From assembly GCA_029933635.1 (NCBI GenBank), contig JAOZNS010000001.1, positions 1 through 37,884 of the forward strand: a stretch of DNA of 37,884 bases, written 5' to 3'. Below are positions 1 to 8,773 of the stretch, piece after piece. How positions within the stretch are numbered: the first letter of the stretch is position 1; each line of letters begins with the position of its first letter. The notes under the pieces are model-generated. The model had not been told where the DNA came from, did not search any database, and worked only from the letters and a program-made list of their open reading frames with translations. The translations under genes and the position numbers were made by a program. The stretch comes from Candidatus Zixiibacteriota bacterium (lineage in GTDB: Bacteria; Zixibacteria; MSB-5A5; SM1-73).

Positions 1-185
1 TTTTAAAATAGAACGAAAATAACAGATTTAAAAATAGGTTAGGTATGAGTGTGGTTTTGTGGTGAAAGGGTTTCTCGGAACGCCTTGAAATGCCTTAAAG
101 AATAGAGGTATGAACTAAAGGCTCATACGTTTCAGAACTTTGAACCCTTGGCAAAACTCGCTTCTGGCAAATTTAAAAGAAGATT

Positions 186-950
186 ATGGAACTATTTCAT
201 ATCAGCTTCATAAGATTTACTCTGGTTGATTTGATCGATGTGGCGCTGGTGGCATTTTTATTCTATCGGGTGTTGATTTTGATGAAAGGGACCCGCTCGG
301 CCCAGATCGTCTTGGGGCTTTTTCTGCTTTTTGCCATCTCGTTTTTAGCCTTCTGGTTCCGATTGGAGGGGCTTAAGTGGTTGATCACCAACATCGCCAC
401 CGTGGGGATTTTGGTTTTGGTTATAGTATTTCAGCCGGAACTGAGAAATGCCTTGGCTCAGATAGGACATAACAAACTCTTTCGCCTGTTCTTTAAATAT
501 GAAAGGGGCAAGACCTTAGATGAGCTGGTCAAAGCCGCCATAAAGCTTTCTCAACTCCGGTATGGGGGGCTTCTGGTGATCGAAAGGGAAATAGGACTCA
601 GGAATTTCATCGAGACAGGAAAGTCCATCAACGCCGAGGTGTCGGCCGACCTTCTGGTGACCATATTTACCCCTTATACTCCCCTCCACGATGGAGCGGC
701 AATAATTCAAGGGGATCATGTGGTGGCGGTAGCGTGCACCCTCCCCTTGACACAAAATCCCAGATACGCTAAGCTCTTTGGGATGCGGCATAAAGCGGCC
801 ATTGGGGTGACCGAAGAATCGGACGCCATCGCCTTAGCTATATCTGAAGAGACGGGGAGGATATCCATCGCCTTCAAAGGGGTTCTGTATACGGACATCG
901 ATAAATCAGTGCTGAAGGAAAGCCTGGTTAACATGTCCAAATCAGGATGA
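186..950 (+). CDS. cdaA: Membrane diadenylate cyclase, CdaA type
   Basis: Makes cyclic di-AMP from two ATP at the inner face of the membrane. The 254-residue protein has about three N-terminal hydrophobic helices (residues ~12-90), a short linker and a DAC domain. The two hallmark motifs are visible: LHDGAAII (DGA motif) and RHKAAIG (RHR-like motif). Length and layout fit the CdaA family rather than DisA. In many bacteria cdaA is followed by cdaR (YbbR) and glmM, but here the next gene is obg, 35 nt downstream, and no cdaR is in the window. The ATG follows an A-rich stretch with only a weak AGAAG. Function is confident; regulation is unknown. Confidence 0.95.
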   Translation: MELFHISFIRFTLVDLIDVALVAFLFYRVLILMKGTRSAQIVLGLFLLFAISFLAFWFRLEGLKWLITNIATVGILVLVIVFQPELRNALAQIGHNKLFRLFFKYERGKTLDELVKAAIKLSQLRYGGLLVIEREIGLRNFIETGKSINAEVSADLLVTIFTPYTPLHDGAAIIQGDHVVAVACTLPLTQNPRYAKLFGMRHKAAIGVTEESDAIALAISEETGRISIAFKGVLYTDIDKSVLKESLVNMSKSG

Positions 951-985
951 TCGGATAAGCCTTTGTCTCTTTCGAAAGGGTTGAC

Positions 986-1990
986 ATGCCATTCATCGAC
1001 TATGCAGAGATATCTGTCAAAGCGGGGAATGGGGGAAAAGGATGTGTCAGCTTCAGAAGGGAAAAATATGTGCCAAAAGGTGGTCCGGATGGAGGGGATG
1101 GTGGAGATGGGGGCGACGTGATCATTCAGGTCGATCCTCAGATAGCCACCCTTTTGGACTTCAAATATAAAAGACACTATAAGGCGGAGAACGGGAGACC
1201 AGGAGAGGGAGCTTTGCGACATGGAAAAAGAGGAAGAGACGTTTTGATAAAGGTCCCTCCGGGAACCATCGTCAGAGACATGGAAAGTGGCAGAATCGTT
1301 GCAGATCTGATCAAAAAGGGACAAACGGTGATTGTAGCTCGTGGAGGAAAGGGGGGTAAGGGCAACGCCTCCTTTAAATCACCCACCCTGCAATCTCCCA
1401 GAAAATCGGAGCCTGGAACCAAAGGAGAACAAAAAAAGCTTTCTTTGGAACTTAAGCTTTTGGCTGATGTGGGAATAGTGGGAGAGCCCAACGTGGGCAA
1501 ATCGACCCTTTTAGCTAAGCTTTCCTCGGCTAAACCCAAGATAGCAAACTATCCTTTCACCACCCTCTCACCTAACTTGGGAATCGTGAAACTTAAAGAT
1601 CACCAAAGCTTCATTCTGGCAGACATTCCCGGACTAATCGAAGGGGCTCATCGAGGAAAGGGTCTGGGCATAAAATTTCTCAAGCACATTCAGAGAACAA
1701 GACTTCTTCTTTATCTGTTGGATGCTACTTCTGAGGATATTCACAAAAAGTATCAGACGCTCTCAAGAGAGATAAAGTTTTTTGATCCGGTCCTCTTCAA
1801 ACGTCCAAAGGTGGTGGTGATAAACAAAATCGATCTTCTATCCCGGGTTAAGAAAATCAGAATCAGCGATGACAGGATTCCGATATGTTACATCTCCGCC
1901 CTCACCGGCGAAGGGCTGGAAGGACTTTTAAAGATTATCCGGTCTAAATTAAAAGAGATAAAACAGCAAACAGAACCATTGGAGGGTTAG
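986..1990 (+). CDS. obg: Obg/CgtA family ribosome-associated GTPase
   Basis: An essential GTPase of late 50S assembly and stress signalling. The 334-residue protein opens with the glycine-rich Obg fold (GGKGCVSFRREKYVPKGGPD, then a run of GGDGGDGG). The G domain follows: P-loop GEPNVGKSTLL, switch-II ADIPGLIEGAHRGKGLG, NKID (G4) and a C-terminal SAL (G5). It has no OCT extension, so it is the short form, as in E. coli and many others. It follows cdaA by 35 nt and is probably co-transcribed with it. The ATG lies a few bases after GAAAGGG, a plausible ribosome binding site. Confidence 0.97.
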   Translation: MPFIDYAEISVKAGNGGKGCVSFRREKYVPKGGPDGGDGGDGGDVIIQVDPQIATLLDFKYKRHYKAENGRPGEGALRHGKRGRDVLIKVPPGTIVRDMESGRIVADLIKKGQTVIVARGGKGGKGNASFKSPTLQSPRKSEPGTKGEQKKLSLELKLLADVGIVGEPNVGKSTLLAKLSSAKPKIANYPFTTLSPNLGIVKLKDHQSFILADIPGLIEGAHRGKGLGIKFLKHIQRTRLLLYLLDATSEDIHKKYQTLSREIKFFDPVLFKRPKVVVINKIDLLSRVKKIRISDDRIPICYISALTGEGLEGLLKIIRSKLKEIKQQTEPLEG

Positions 1991-2008
1991 CTTATAAAAA
2001 ACATAGCC

Positions 2009-2026
2009 CCCCTCTGAAGGGAGAGT
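2009..2026. repeat. Degenerate copy of the CCTCTCC/GGAGAGG intergenic palindrome
   Basis: Just after the obg stop the sequence reads CCCCCTCTGAAGGGAGAG, a short imperfect hairpin that resembles the better-preserved elements at 10405-10459 and 11731-11790. There is no T-tract, so a terminator role is weak. The copy is small and degenerate, hence the low confidence. Confidence 0.3.
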
Positions 2027-2062
2027 CTGGACAACAGCTTTGACGCCTGTTCCCTGAAGCAA

Positions 2063-2197
2063 GTGAGTGATCTTCACTCTGATTTGAAACGTTTAAAGGA
2101 TCCATTTCTTGAAGAGACGTTCAACTCTATCGAAGGCGTCATCCAATCAGGAATTATCACTGGGGGAAGGTTTCAGTTTTACTCTCTTCACCCTTAA
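2063..2197 (+). other. Possible short ORF or gene remnant between obg and dprA
   Basis: A 44-codon GTG-started frame ends in TAA at 2197 with the natural-looking tail GGRFQFYSLHP. The frame is open back to a TGA at 2015, but there is no ribosome binding site before the GTG. It could be the last piece of a decayed gene or chance. The rest of this 230-nt gap holds only the small palindrome at 2009 and the leader of dprA. Confidence 0.15.
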
Positions 2198-2220
2198 CCA
2201 AAGACTGCGAGGATGGTATC

Positions 2221-3324
2221 TTGGATTTGATCGAACTGAAAAGCTGGCTGGCTCTTTTAACCGTCCCCAAGATCGGGCCGGTTCGCTATGTATCTCTGGT
2301 AAAACGTTTTGGATCGCCCAAGGAGGTTTTGTCTGCGTCCGAGAAGGAGCTGGCAAGCCTTCCTGATATAGGAGCTCTCATCGCCTCCAACATAAAAAAA
2401 CACATATCCTGGGATAAGGTGGAAGAGCAAGTTAAGTTGGTGAAGAAAAATCGGGTTAAGGTGGTAACTTTCAAAGACGAAAACTATCCATCGAATCTTC
2501 TGTCGATCTACGATCCTCCTCCACTCCTTTTCTTCAAGGGTGATATAGAAAGGGAGGATCGCAATGCAGTAGCAATAGTGGGCTCTCGTTCCGCCTCCCC
2601 CTACGGGAGACGGATCACCGAAAGGATTGGAAGGGAATTAGCTAAAAGAAAAATCACCATCGTAAGTGGATTGGCTCGAGGTATAGACTCCATCAGCCAC
2701 CAAGCCGCCTTGAAAGAGAATGGGAGAACTATAGCCGTTTTCGGATCGGGGGTGGATATAATTTATCCTGGTGAAAACAGGAAATTAGCAGAACGGATTC
2801 AGTCATGTGGTGCCATCATCTCTGAGTTTTTTCTGGGCACCAAGCCGGAGGCGCCCAACTTCCCAAGACGAAACAGGCTGATAAGTGGGCTATCTCTGGG
2901 GGTGGTGATCGTGGAGGCAGGGACAAGAAGCGGAGCTTTAGTCACCGCTGGTTGGGCCATAGAACAAAACCGAGAGGTGTTTGCCATTCCAGGAAATCTG
3001 GGGGCAAAAAATAGTGAAGGAACAAACAGCTTGATAAAACAGGGTGCCAAACTTGTTACCTCGGTGGAGGATATACTGGAAGAGCTAAACATAACCTTGG
3101 TGGGAAATGGATCCTCGTCCCCAGTTCAGGCAGAACAAGATCTTTCTTGCCTTTCTTCAAAGGAGAAAAAGATTTTTAAGCTCCTTTCAGACGAACCTTA
3201 TCACATCGATAAAATTTCCGCCCAGGCTCATGTCAATATCTCTGAAGCTTTATCCGTTCTTTTATCGCTGGAGCTGAAAGGTTTGGCAAAACAGCTCTCC
3301 GGCAAAATGTTTGTGCGAGCTTGA
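2221..3324 (+). CDS. dprA: DNA-processing protein DprA
   Basis: Loads RecA on incoming single-stranded DNA in natural transformation and is also widespread in non-competent bacteria. The 367-residue protein has an N-terminal helix-hairpin-helix-like region (PDIGALIASNI), then the DprA Rossmann fold with GSRSASPYGRRITERI, SGLARGIDSISHQAAL, FGSGVDIIYPGEN and FPRRNRLISGLS...EAGTRSGALVTA, and a C-terminal winged-helix segment (~310-367). The TTG start is chosen because a GAGG lies about 8 nt upstream and the protein begins where the family begins. It is a stand-alone gene between obg and the PTS pair; no topA neighbour is in view. Confidence 0.95.
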   Translation: MDLIELKSWLALLTVPKIGPVRYVSLVKRFGSPKEVLSASEKELASLPDIGALIASNIKKHISWDKVEEQVKLVKKNRVKVVTFKDENYPSNLLSIYDPPPLLFFKGDIEREDRNAVAIVGSRSASPYGRRITERIGRELAKRKITIVSGLARGIDSISHQAALKENGRTIAVFGSGVDIIYPGENRKLAERIQSCGAIISEFFLGTKPEAPNFPRRNRLISGLSLGVVIVEAGTRSGALVTAGWAIEQNREVFAIPGNLGAKNSEGTNSLIKQGAKLVTSVEDILEELNITLVGNGSSSPVQAEQDLSCLSSKEKKIFKLLSDEPYHIDKISAQAHVNISEALSVLLSLELKGLAKQLSGKMFVRA

Positions 3325-3343
3325 GTGAGACAAATGCTTGCAT

Positions 3344-3371
3344 TTGGGATCTGTTTCATTTAAATTATAAT
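3344..3371 (+). promoter_or_regulatory. Candidate sigma-70 promoter for ptsHI
   Basis: TTGGGA (3344-3349), a 16-nt spacer and a consensus TATAAT (3366-3371) lie about 75 nt upstream of the ptsH start, in the only gap of size before it. The -10 is perfect and the -35 is fair. Confidence 0.5.
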
Positions 3372-3444
3372 TTGAGCATGTCCCTTAGGCAAGCTGTAAT
3401 GGAAAAAAGGTTAAAGCTTGGGTTCAGTCAAAAAGGATGAGATC

Positions 3445-3711
3445 TTGGTCGAAAGGAAGATTCAGGTAACAAACAAATTGGGACTGCATGCCAGACCAGC
3501 GGCCATGCTGGTGCAGAAGGCATCTAAGTTCAAATCGGAGATAAAACTGCAGAAGGAGGATATTGAGGTAAATGCCAAAAGCATCTTAAGCGTGATGATG
3601 TTGGCTGCGGAGGTGGGGACTTTTTTGATCATCAAAGCGGAGGGCGAAGACCAGGAGGAGGCGGTAGCAACCATAGCTAAATTGTTTGAGGAAAAGTTTG
3701 GAGAGGAATAG
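3445..3711 (+). CDS. ptsH: Phosphocarrier protein HPr
   Basis: Accepts phosphate from Enzyme I on a histidine and passes it on. Starting at the TTG at 3445 gives 88 residues and puts the active histidine at exactly position 15 (GLHARPA) and the regulatory serine at position 46 (AKSILS), the canonical HPr numbering. An AGGATGA sits just upstream of that TTG. The frame is open further, with another TTG at 3418, which would add nine residues. No HPr kinase or EII gene is in the window, so sugar transport cannot be inferred. The last base of its stop is the first base of ptsI, so the two are translationally coupled. Confidence 0.93.
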   Translation: MVERKIQVTNKLGLHARPAAMLVQKASKFKSEIKLQKEDIEVNAKSILSVMMLAAEVGTFLIIKAEGEDQEEAVATIAKLFEEKFGEE

Positions 3712-5489
3712 TGAGAAAACCGGATAAACAGGTATGCACCATATATCGGGGAATTCCCGCCTCACCCGGGGTGGTGATAGGGAAGGTATTTCTTCTGGAT
3801 CGTGAAAGCATCGAGGTGGCTGAGGAGAAAATTCCTGAAAATGAGGTGGCCAAGGAGATCCTGAAATTTAAAAAAGCCTTAAACGACACCAAAGAGGAGC
3901 TTCTTAAAACCAAAGAGAAGGTGGCTAAAAGGATAGACCCGGATCATGCCAAGATTTTCGAGGCTCAAATCATGATCCTGGAGGATGAGTTGATCAACAA
4001 TGCGGTGGTGGAGAAAATCAAAAAGACCAAAAGCAATGCTGAATATGCTTATAAGAAGGTGATCGAACGAACCATCCAAACACTATCCACCTCCAAAGAT
4101 GAATATCTTAAAGAGAGGACCATGGACATAAATGCAGTAACCAACCGCCTGATTTATAATCTATTAGGGATAAAGCATCTCACCTTGGAAAGCATCGATT
4201 CTCCGGTCATTCTGGTGGCTCGTTCCTTATCCCCTGGGGATGTGGTCCATATGAAGAAAGAAAGCATCCTGGGATTTGCAACAGATATGGGTGGGGGCAC
4301 CTCTCATGTAGCTTTGTTAGCCAAATCCATGGGAATCCCGGCGGTGGTGGGATTGAAAAACTTCTTCGATCAGATACGGGACAAACAGACCATCATCCTT
4401 GATGGGATAAGAGGGGAGGTGCTCATCTGTCCGGATCAGCAAACCCTGAAAGAATACGACAAAAGACGAAAATACCTGCTTCAAAAGTCTGCTGAGCTTT
4501 CTGAGCTTAAATCGCTTCCTGCGAAGACTCAGGATGGAAGAAAAATTGAGCTTTCCGCCAATATCGAGCTTCCCTCAGATGCCGATTCCGCTCTGGAATA
4601 TGGGGCTGAGGGCGTGGGTTTGTTCCGCACAGAGTATTTATATATCGCTCAATCCGGCTTCCCCACCGAGGATGAGCAATGTAAAGCCTATCTTGAGGTA
4701 GCGGAAAAAGTTTATCCTAAGTCGGTGATTTTGAGAACCTTTGATTTAGGGGGTGATAAATTCAACGGGCATGCCGGTAGCCTTTATGAAACCAATCCCT
4801 TCTTGGGATGGAGAGCCATCCGTGCCTGCTTGGATCTTCCGGAGATGTTCAAGATCCAGTTGCGGGCAATGTTGAGAGCCAGTGTTAAGAAAAACATCAA
4901 GATCATGTTCCCCATGATCTCCGAGGTGCAAGAGCTTCGACAAGCCAAAGCCATACTACAAGAAGCAAAAGATGAATTAAGGCGAAAAAGGATCCCCTTC
5001 GATGACCAGATACCTGTGGGGATAATGGTGGAGATACCTTCGGCCGCACTGGCTGGCGATGCTTTAGCCAAAGAGTGTGATTTTTTCAGCATCGGCACAA
5101 ATGATCTGATACAGTATACCTTGGCAGTTGATAGAGGAAACGAAAGGATTGCTCATCTTTACCAGGGGTTTCATCCGGCGGTGTTGAAGTTGATAAAACA
5201 GACCATTGACTCTGCCTCCAAGAATGGAATCTGGGTGGGCTTATGTGGGGAGATGGCCGCCGATCCTTTGGCTACCACACTTCTGGTGGGGATGGGGGTG
5301 GATGAGCTTTCCACCTCCGCCATGGCTATTCCCCAGATAAAGAAGATCATTCGCTCCATTAAATTTGAAGATGCCAAAAAACATGCTCAAGAGGTGCTGA
5401 AGCTTTCCACCATCGATGAGATAAAAAAGTTCTTGATTGAGGAATATACCAAAAGGTTTGGCCGGGACAACAAAAACAAGTTTGTTTGA
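3711..5489 (+). CDS. ptsI: Phosphoenolpyruvate-protein phosphotransferase, Enzyme I
   Basis: Autophosphorylates from PEP and phosphorylates HPr. The 592-residue protein has the N-terminal HPr-binding helical domain, the phosphohistidine domain with GGGTSHVALLAKSMG (active His about residue 199), and the C-terminal PEP-binding barrel with FRTEYLY, RTFDLGGDKF, IGTNDLIQYTLAVDR and the active-site CGEMAADP. All key residues are present. The GTG start overlaps the ptsH stop by one base. The pair without permeases may serve a regulatory role, or the EII genes may lie elsewhere. Confidence 0.97.
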   Translation: MRKPDKQVCTIYRGIPASPGVVIGKVFLLDRESIEVAEEKIPENEVAKEILKFKKALNDTKEELLKTKEKVAKRIDPDHAKIFEAQIMILEDELINNAVVEKIKKTKSNAEYAYKKVIERTIQTLSTSKDEYLKERTMDINAVTNRLIYNLLGIKHLTLESIDSPVILVARSLSPGDVVHMKKESILGFATDMGGGTSHVALLAKSMGIPAVVGLKNFFDQIRDKQTIILDGIRGEVLICPDQQTLKEYDKRRKYLLQKSAELSELKSLPAKTQDGRKIELSANIELPSDADSALEYGAEGVGLFRTEYLYIAQSGFPTEDEQCKAYLEVAEKVYPKSVILRTFDLGGDKFNGHAGSLYETNPFLGWRAIRACLDLPEMFKIQLRAMLRASVKKNIKIMFPMISEVQELRQAKAILQEAKDELRRKRIPFDDQIPVGIMVEIPSAALAGDALAKECDFFSIGTNDLIQYTLAVDRGNERIAHLYQGFHPAVLKLIKQTIDSASKNGIWVGLCGEMAADPLATTLLVGMGVDELSTSAMAIPQIKKIIRSIKFEDAKKHAQEVLKLSTIDEIKKFLIEEYTKRFGRDNKNKFV

Positions 5490-5560
5490 TCTTTAGATTC
5501 TAAGATACCTTCTTATGTGAAGAAAATGAAGCCCTGCACCTTTAAGTTTGAAGCCGGTCC

Positions 5561-6634
5561 ATGTCTTCATTAATAATAGACAACATAGATCAGATCAAAA
5601 AGATAGACCAAGAGGGGATGTATGATTTCGTCTATGACTTCCCCTCTCAATTTGAAGATGCGCTGAAGCTTGCCACGAAAATTAAGCTCCCCGAATGGGA
5701 CCAAAGCGAAATAAAAAATATCGTTGTGGCTGGCATGGGTGGCTCTGCCATTGGTGGAGACTTGGTGCGATCTTATCTGGCAGAGAGGCTTTTAATCCCT
5801 TTTTTAATTTGCAGAAACTATACCCTTCCCAATTTTGTTAATTCTTCCTCTTTGGTCTTCATCTCCAGCTACTCAGGAAACACGGAGGAAAGCCTGTCTG
5901 CCTTTGAAGATGCCTGTCAGAGGGAAAGCAAAATCATCTGTCTAACCTCCGATGGAAAAGTGGAGAAGGTCTCTTCTGAGAAAAAAATCCCCTGCGTTCC
6001 CCTGCCCCAGGGCTTTCAGCCTCGTGCCGCCTTAGGATATTCCTTCGTTCCCATACTGATAGTGCTGGAAAGATTTGGATTCGTCGAAGGTGAACGCCAG
6101 AATATAAAAGTAACCAAGAATTTCTTGGAGGAAAACAGGGATAAATATCGAGTTGAGGTCGAAACCGAAGACAATCCTGCCAAAAGGCTTGCTATGAAAC
6201 TTCACCGGAAATTGCCCATAATTTACGCCTCCTGCGAGCACTTCGATGCGGTCTCCACCCGATGGAAAGGGCAGTTTTGTGAAAATGCCAAGATGCTGGC
6301 TTTCAGCAACGTTTTTCCAGAGTTTAATCATAACGAGCTGGTGGGATGGAAGGTTCTCTCAGATTACGGAGATGACCTGGTGGTGGTTATGTTAAAAGAC
6401 AGAGAAGATCATCCCCGGATAAAAAGACGGATGGATATCGTCAAGAGAATCGTTGAAAAACAAAAGGTGGAGATCATAGAGGCAAAAAGCAGTGGAGAAA
6501 ATCTTCTGTCCCGAATGTTCTCCTTGATACAGTTAGGGGATTTTACCAGCTTCTATCTGGCTATTTTGAATGGCGAAGATCCCACTCCGGTGAAGGTGAT
6601 AGATTATCTTAAAGATGAATTAGCAAAAGGTTAG
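5561..6634 (+). CDS. Bifunctional phosphoglucose/phosphomannose isomerase (SIS domain)
   Basis: Interconverts fructose 6-phosphate with glucose 6- or mannose 6-phosphate. The 357-residue protein has two SIS half-domains. Visible motifs are GMGGSAIGGDLVRSYL at the first sugar-phosphate loop, SSYSGNTEESLSAFEDA for phosphate binding, and FCENAKMLAF..FPEFNHNE in the C-terminal half, which is typical of the bifunctional archaeal/bacterial enzyme. It differs from classical Pgi in being much shorter. No Shine-Dalgarno is clear before the ATG. It lies 71 nt after ptsI, so a shared sugar-phosphate role is possible. Confidence 0.9.
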   Translation: MSSLIIDNIDQIKKIDQEGMYDFVYDFPSQFEDALKLATKIKLPEWDQSEIKNIVVAGMGGSAIGGDLVRSYLAERLLIPFLICRNYTLPNFVNSSSLVFISSYSGNTEESLSAFEDACQRESKIICLTSDGKVEKVSSEKKIPCVPLPQGFQPRAALGYSFVPILIVLERFGFVEGERQNIKVTKNFLEENRDKYRVEVETEDNPAKRLAMKLHRKLPIIYASCEHFDAVSTRWKGQFCENAKMLAFSNVFPEFNHNELVGWKVLSDYGDDLVVVMLKDREDHPRIKRRMDIVKRIVEKQKVEIIEAKSSGENLLSRMFSLIQLGDFTSFYLAILNGEDPTPVKVIDYLKDELAKG

Positions 6635-6729
6635 TTAATTAGACAAAAGCTTAAGCAGGTTGAAGCTTACAATTATCCTAACATAAAAACCCCACCCCTC
6701 CGGGTGAGAGACGAGCGCCTGTCCTTAAG

Positions 6730-7932
6730 ATGAGATTCATGTTCCATATCCTAAAATTTAAGTGGATCATCCTCTTGAATGTAGTTTTTTGCCTCTGTGT
6801 TTTTGTCCCCCCTTCCATTCAAGCGAGAGGCGATACATCGATGGCGAAAATCACCCCCCCATTCGATTTTAAAGTGGAGGATACTCCTGACGATGGCGGA
6901 GGAAGTTTGAGATTATTCTGGAAACCTTCTTTAGATGATAAAGAAGAGATCGGCGACATTGACGGATATGAGATCTTTAGAGCAAGCAGAAAAGATACGA
7001 TCCTTAAGTTGATCGCCCAGGTGGGCGATAATACCACCTTTTTTACCGATGTGGCTCTGAATAACCAAGAAGAATATTTTTATGCCATCAGAGCCAAAAG
7101 AGACGATTCTTACTCCGTGTTTGTTCGTTCCAACTTCGTCCGACCCAAAATAAACTGGTTCAGAACCGGTCGGATCAACATGCTGGCTTTGCTTCTGATC
7201 TTCTCCGCCTCGGTTCTTTTATACATACGTGGGGCCAAAAGAGGGAAAAGCCTCTTCATTCGCAAGTTAGCTGGCTTGGAAGCCATGGAGGAGGCGGTGG
7301 GAAGGGCCACCGAGATGGGAAAGCCGGTGCTGTTTATTCCGGGGATTCAAGAGCTGGATGAGATTCAAACCATCGCAGGTCTTTCCATCTTAGGTAAAGT
7401 TGCTCGCATCACTGCACAGTATGATACGCCCCTTTTGGTTCCGGTGCTTTACCCCATGGCATTGGCCGCCGCAGGAGAGGTGGTGAAGGGAGCTTATCTG
7501 GATGCGGGAAAGCCTGAGAGTTTCAAACCAGATATGGTGCGGTATGTGGCCGGGGAGCAATTTGCCTATGTGGCCGCAGTAAATGGAATAATGCTGAGGG
7601 AAAGACCCGCGGCCTGTGTGTATATGGGCGCTTTCTATGCTGAATCTTTGCTTCTGGCGGAGACCGGATTTGCCGCAGGTGCCATTCAGATCGCCGGAAC
7701 CGCAAATCCCGAACAGCTACCCTTCTTCATCGCCGCCTGCGACTATACCCTGATGGGGGAGGAGCTTTATGCGGCTAGCGCATATCTGTCCAAAGAGCCC
7801 TTGATGTTAGGAAGCCTTAAAGGTCAGGATCTAATTAAGATCCTTTTGGTTGGCTGTATCATCTTGGGTGCAATTTTTGAACTGCTCCAAATCGGCAATG
7901 GATTTTTCGCAAAATTATTTCTGGAACGATAA
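6730..7932 (+). CDS. FN3-domain membrane protein with cytoplasmic DUF6754-like domain
   Basis: No known function. The 400-residue protein begins with a signal peptide (hydrophobic ~11-28, cut near SIQA). An FN3-like extracytoplasmic domain follows (~40-137; SLRLFWKP, DGYEIFRAS, EYFYAIRAK). Then come a membrane helix (~148-166; INMLALLLIFSASVLLYI), a soluble alpha/beta domain (~170-365; EEAVGRATEMGKPVLFIPG, QYDTPLLVPVLYP) and a C-terminal membrane helix. I associate the soluble domain with DUF6754, from memory and not searched. The predicted topology puts FN3 outside and the conserved domain inside. It is the first of a block of membrane proteins, and its C-terminal juxtamembrane stretch resembles that of the protein at 10858. 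No Shine-Dalgarno is evident. Confidence 0.75.
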   Translation: MRFMFHILKFKWIILLNVVFCLCVFVPPSIQARGDTSMAKITPPFDFKVEDTPDDGGGSLRLFWKPSLDDKEEIGDIDGYEIFRASRKDTILKLIAQVGDNTTFFTDVALNNQEEYFYAIRAKRDDSYSVFVRSNFVRPKINWFRTGRINMLALLLIFSASVLLYIRGAKRGKSLFIRKLAGLEAMEEAVGRATEMGKPVLFIPGIQELDEIQTIAGLSILGKVARITAQYDTPLLVPVLYPMALAAAGEVVKGAYLDAGKPESFKPDMVRYVAGEQFAYVAAVNGIMLRERPAACVYMGAFYAESLLLAETGFAAGAIQIAGTANPEQLPFFIAACDYTLMGEELYAASAYLSKEPLMLGSLKGQDLIKILLVGCIILGAIFELLQIGNGFFAKLFLER

Positions 7933-8130
7933 AGAGTCAGAAGACCAGATAAGAAGCCCATAAATGGCATATCCACCGTCTATTCTGAGCTCCGAAAGTG
8001 AAACGAAATCTAAGGATCATATTCTTGGGAACACTTTTCAGTAATCAAACAAGCCAAGCTTGAGCACTCTTTCCTGAAGTCTGCCTCAAAGAATGGCTTG
8101 ACATCGTAGGTTAAAAATAGATGTGATGAT

Positions 8131-8751
8131 ATGAAAACACAGTTTCCTGTTGCGGTGGCTTTCCTTTCTGGATTCATCATGGTGGTTGCTTTCTTTGTCC
8201 CGGAGAAGAACTTGGAAAACCTCAGCCAGAGCCTTCTCACCTTTGTCACCATAGTGGGCGGCTTTACTTTACTCTTAGGAATCGTAAGCATCATGCGGGC
8301 AAATCTTGAGGTTGTGACCAAGAAGGGGCGGGGGTGGGGCTTTAAGCTCCTTTTGATCCTGACCCTTTTGGTTATGTCGTTCTCCAGCTTCATCTGGGGA
8401 ACCGGGGAGGGAACCGTATACCACTGGATGTTTCAAAACATGCAGGCTCCCATGATGTCCACCATGTTTTCCCTTCTGGCATTCTTCATCGCCTCGGCGG
8501 CTTATCGGGCCTTCAGAGCTCGCACCAAGGAGGCTACCATCCTTTTGGTCACCTCGGTGATCGTCATGCTGGGGAGAATCCCTTTGGGACAGTTTCTGTG
8601 GAACAGATTGCCGGAATACACCAACTGGATCATGGCCTATCCTAATTTAGCTGTGCAAAGGGGAATCATCATTGGAGCTGCCTTAGGTGCGGCTTCCATG
8701 TCGTTAAGGATAATCTTGGGAATTGAGAAAACCTACATGGGAAGAGGATAA
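8131..8751 (+). CDS. Multi-pass membrane protein of unknown function
   Basis: The 206-residue protein has about six hydrophobic helices (near 7-24, 36-56, 70-88, 103-122, 133-150 and 177-197), short loops and no enzyme motif I recognise. A sequence like HWMFQNMQAPMMSTMFSLLAFFIASAAYRAFRAR in the middle looks like a conserved amphipathic/TM pair. It lies 198 nt after the DUF6754-like gene and 22 nt before the kinase-like gene. A TTGACA at 8098 precedes the ATG at 8131 but no good -10 follows at the right distance. It may be a scaffold or channel partner of its neighbours. Confidence 0.75.
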   Translation: MKTQFPVAVAFLSGFIMVVAFFVPEKNLENLSQSLLTFVTIVGGFTLLLGIVSIMRANLEVVTKKGRGWGFKLLLILTLLVMSFSSFIWGTGEGTVYHWMFQNMQAPMMSTMFSLLAFFIASAAYRAFRARTKEATILLVTSVIVMLGRIPLGQFLWNRLPEYTNWIMAYPNLAVQRGIIIGAALGAASMSLRIILGIEKTYMGRG

Positions 8752-8773
8752 CAGATCACCGGGAAGGCACAAA

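Noticed and set aside
1..185. Promoter or gene end before cdaA
   Set aside because: No frame of size; TTGGCA with an 18-nt spacer and TTTAAA is too weak to report.
2109..2366. 85-codon frame across the dprA start
   Set aside because: It overlaps dprA out of frame, with no similarity I recognise and no ribosome binding site.
8723..8773. In-frame upstream start for the kinase-like gene
   Set aside because: It overlaps the preceding gene's end and has no kinase similarity. GGGAAGG precedes the ATG at 8774.
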